Below, piece by piece: positions 62,674 to 64,000 of a stretch of 64,000 nt of DNA; positions within the stretch are counted from its first letter, which is position 1; every line of letters begins with the position of its first letter. This DNA is from Neofusicoccum parvum (taxonomy: Eukaryota > Ascomycota > Dothideomycetes > Botryosphaeriales > Botryosphaeriaceae). The notes below the pieces were generated by a model that had not been told where the DNA came from, did not search any database, and saw only the letters and a list, made by a program, of their open reading frames with translations. Where the stretch lies: contig CP087216.1 of assembly GCA_020912385.1 (NCBI GenBank), forward strand, positions 558,001 through 622,000, given 5' to 3'. The translations under genes and the position numbers were made by a program.

Positions 62674-63836
62674 CTTGATGAGTATGAGGGCCAAGTTGAG
62701 GTTCTTCCTTCTTGTCATCCAAGGATGGCGACCTTATATGGGCTCGAGCAGCGACGCCAAGCATATGCCTGATGGTCCATTCTGTGGCATCACTTCTGCC
62801 CAGAAGCTCGAAACACCCGGCTCTCCAGAACCAGCTTGATTCAGTGACTCGTATGCAACATCTGTGGACCCCACCTGGATGCCTAAACATATGGCTGACA
62901 CGCTTCTTCCCGGGGCAGTCCGCGAAGGTGGGGTGGTCTGGAGCTCCGCCACTTTGGTTGCCTTTGTTGGTCACTTGGGTACTATCATGACTTGAAGAGG
63001 CACTGCCATCCCCTGTCGCCTTCTACCCGGGCTCCACCGTGCGAGAAGCGACTCAGCAAAACAGCAAGGTACGACCGGATAGTCTCGGTCTGGATCAGGG
63101 CTTTCGATTGGCAAGCCGTTACAACAAGTCATGAACCAAGAGGCGTGATGAGCCGGCCTCAGCCCTTTTTCATTTCGGGTCGCGACTTGTCAGGCGAGCC
63201 CGGAGGACTGATTTGGTCCAAGATCTTCCATCAAGTTGCGCTGAAAACGGATTTCTCGATCCTATTCCGCATCTTTCACATATAAGGAATCTACCTATAA
63301 TAACGAATTAATTAGCAGAGAAGTCTTACAGCGGTTGAAGACGTAAGAATTGATGGTGTGTCAGCGCGTGAAAATGGCCGTGCTGAGACCGGTTACCAGA
63401 CGTCGTAATTGCCTTCGCACGGTGCTTCGCTCTCCCTTGTCGCTGGATCCGCACTAACAAAGGATTCGCATTCAGGCACCGCATAGACGTTTCTCTTATT
63501 AGCCCAACGCAAGCCGGATCATCTCCGGAATACGGAGGAACGTGCGGAAGGATGCATGCGGACTACGCTGAGCCTTTCGTCGTAGGTGCACATGAGTTGT
63601 GTGCACTTCAAGCCACCATATACCAAGCCATCTTGACTTGCCTGAAACTTAGGATGGCTTGGAAGGCTCCCGGTAACAGCCGGTTTGAAATTTGCTGGCC
63701 AGAGAATCATGAGAGAGGCGTATTCAAGAGAAGTATAAAGGCGTAGGCAGACAATTGTGCGGATATCCAGCAGCTCTCCAGTCTCCACCATCCATTCCCA
63801 AGTATTCACACATCCCTGCATCTTTGTCTCCACAAC
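62674..63836. promoter_or_regulatory. divergent region, P450 / secreted-protein gene
   Basis: About 1.2 kb between divergent genes. A TATAAA box lies at 63734-63739, about 100 bp upstream of the plus-strand ATG. No other element was recognised; open frames here are shadows. Confidence 0.5.
63734..63739 (+). promoter_or_regulatory. TATA box of the secreted-protein gene
   Basis: TATAAA in the context AAGTATAAAGGCG, 98 bp before the ATG at 63837 and followed by a CA-rich leader, a normal fungal arrangement. Confidence 0.6.
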
Positions 63837-64000
63837 ATGCTCTTCTCAGTCATCGCTCCAGCTCTCCTTGCATGCGGCCTCGGGGTTCTTGCTGCTCCGA
63901 CCGCCAATGTCTCATCTTTGTCCACACCCTCGAAATACAGTCTCCAATGGGCTGGTCCTCCCTCGCCAGTCCCCCAGATGACCCCGTCTTTCACGGCTAC
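63837..64000 (+). CDS. secreted protein, 3' partial
   Basis: The open frame starts at ATG 63837 and runs off the window. The first residues (MLFSVIAPALLACGLGVLAA, followed by P) are a strong signal peptide with cleavage expected after the Ala-Ala. The visible mature part, about 34 residues, is Ser/Pro/Thr-rich and shows no family. The leader and TATA box support the start. It is divergent from the P450. Confidence 0.65.
   Translation, partial: MLFSVIAPALLACGLGVLAAPTANVSSLSTPSKYSLQWAGPPSPVPQMTPSFTA

Overview
The window is nuclear DNA from a filamentous ascomycete (Pezizomycotina; gene content and layout suggest Dothideomycetes, which is inference). Genes carry short introns of about 50-110 bp with GT-AG ends and CTAAC/CTGAC-type branch sites. 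Most proteins are recognisable fungal orthologues. Coding DNA is GC-rich. Intergenic stretches are long, up to about 6.9 kb, and contain some AT-richer islands. I found no bacterial features, CRISPR arrays, rRNA or intact tRNA genes.

Left part (1-25 kb): the 3' portion of GPI10 (GPI mannosyltransferase 3, +); a DUF3984-like fungal protein (-); the SIW14-type phosphatase (+); a long gene-poor stretch (6.7-13.6 kb) that is GC-rich, then AT-rich; an 8-cysteine GPI-anchored Ser/Thr-rich protein (-); another gene-poor stretch; the RSP5 HECT ubiquitin ligase (-); and the mitochondrial ABC1/ADCK-family protein MCP2 (-).

Middle (25-53 kb): PBP1/ataxin-2 (-) and BUD6 (+) are divergent. They are followed by a second GPI-anchored protein (+), a myo-inositol transporter (+), RHO1 (-), the E4 ubiquitin ligase UFD2 (+), AIM19-like (-) and the ER-membrane J protein HLJ1 (+). 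This is a housekeeping block. Several members touch cell wall, polarity and ubiquitin biology (GPI10, GPI proteins, RHO1, BUD6, RSP5, UFD2), but nothing in spacing or orientation makes them an operon-like system.

Right part (53-64 kb): the character becomes more accessory. It holds a monocarboxylate-type MFS transporter (+), a glutamate 5-kinase that stops where its PUA domain should begin (-), a small GFA/CENP-V-fold protein (+), a cytochrome P450 with an atypical I-helix (-), and the start of a secreted protein (+) running off the end. AT-richer, possibly degenerate DNA separates several of these.

I did not find a convincing previously undescribed multi-gene system. The best leads are the PUA-less glutamate kinase, the unusual P450, the GC-AG first intron of UFD2, the intron through the RSP5 catalytic cysteine codon, tRNA-like fragments, and unexplained long open frames in the gene-poor left half. 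Exon models were made by eye from reading-frame continuity, splice consensus and knowledge of the families. No searches were run.
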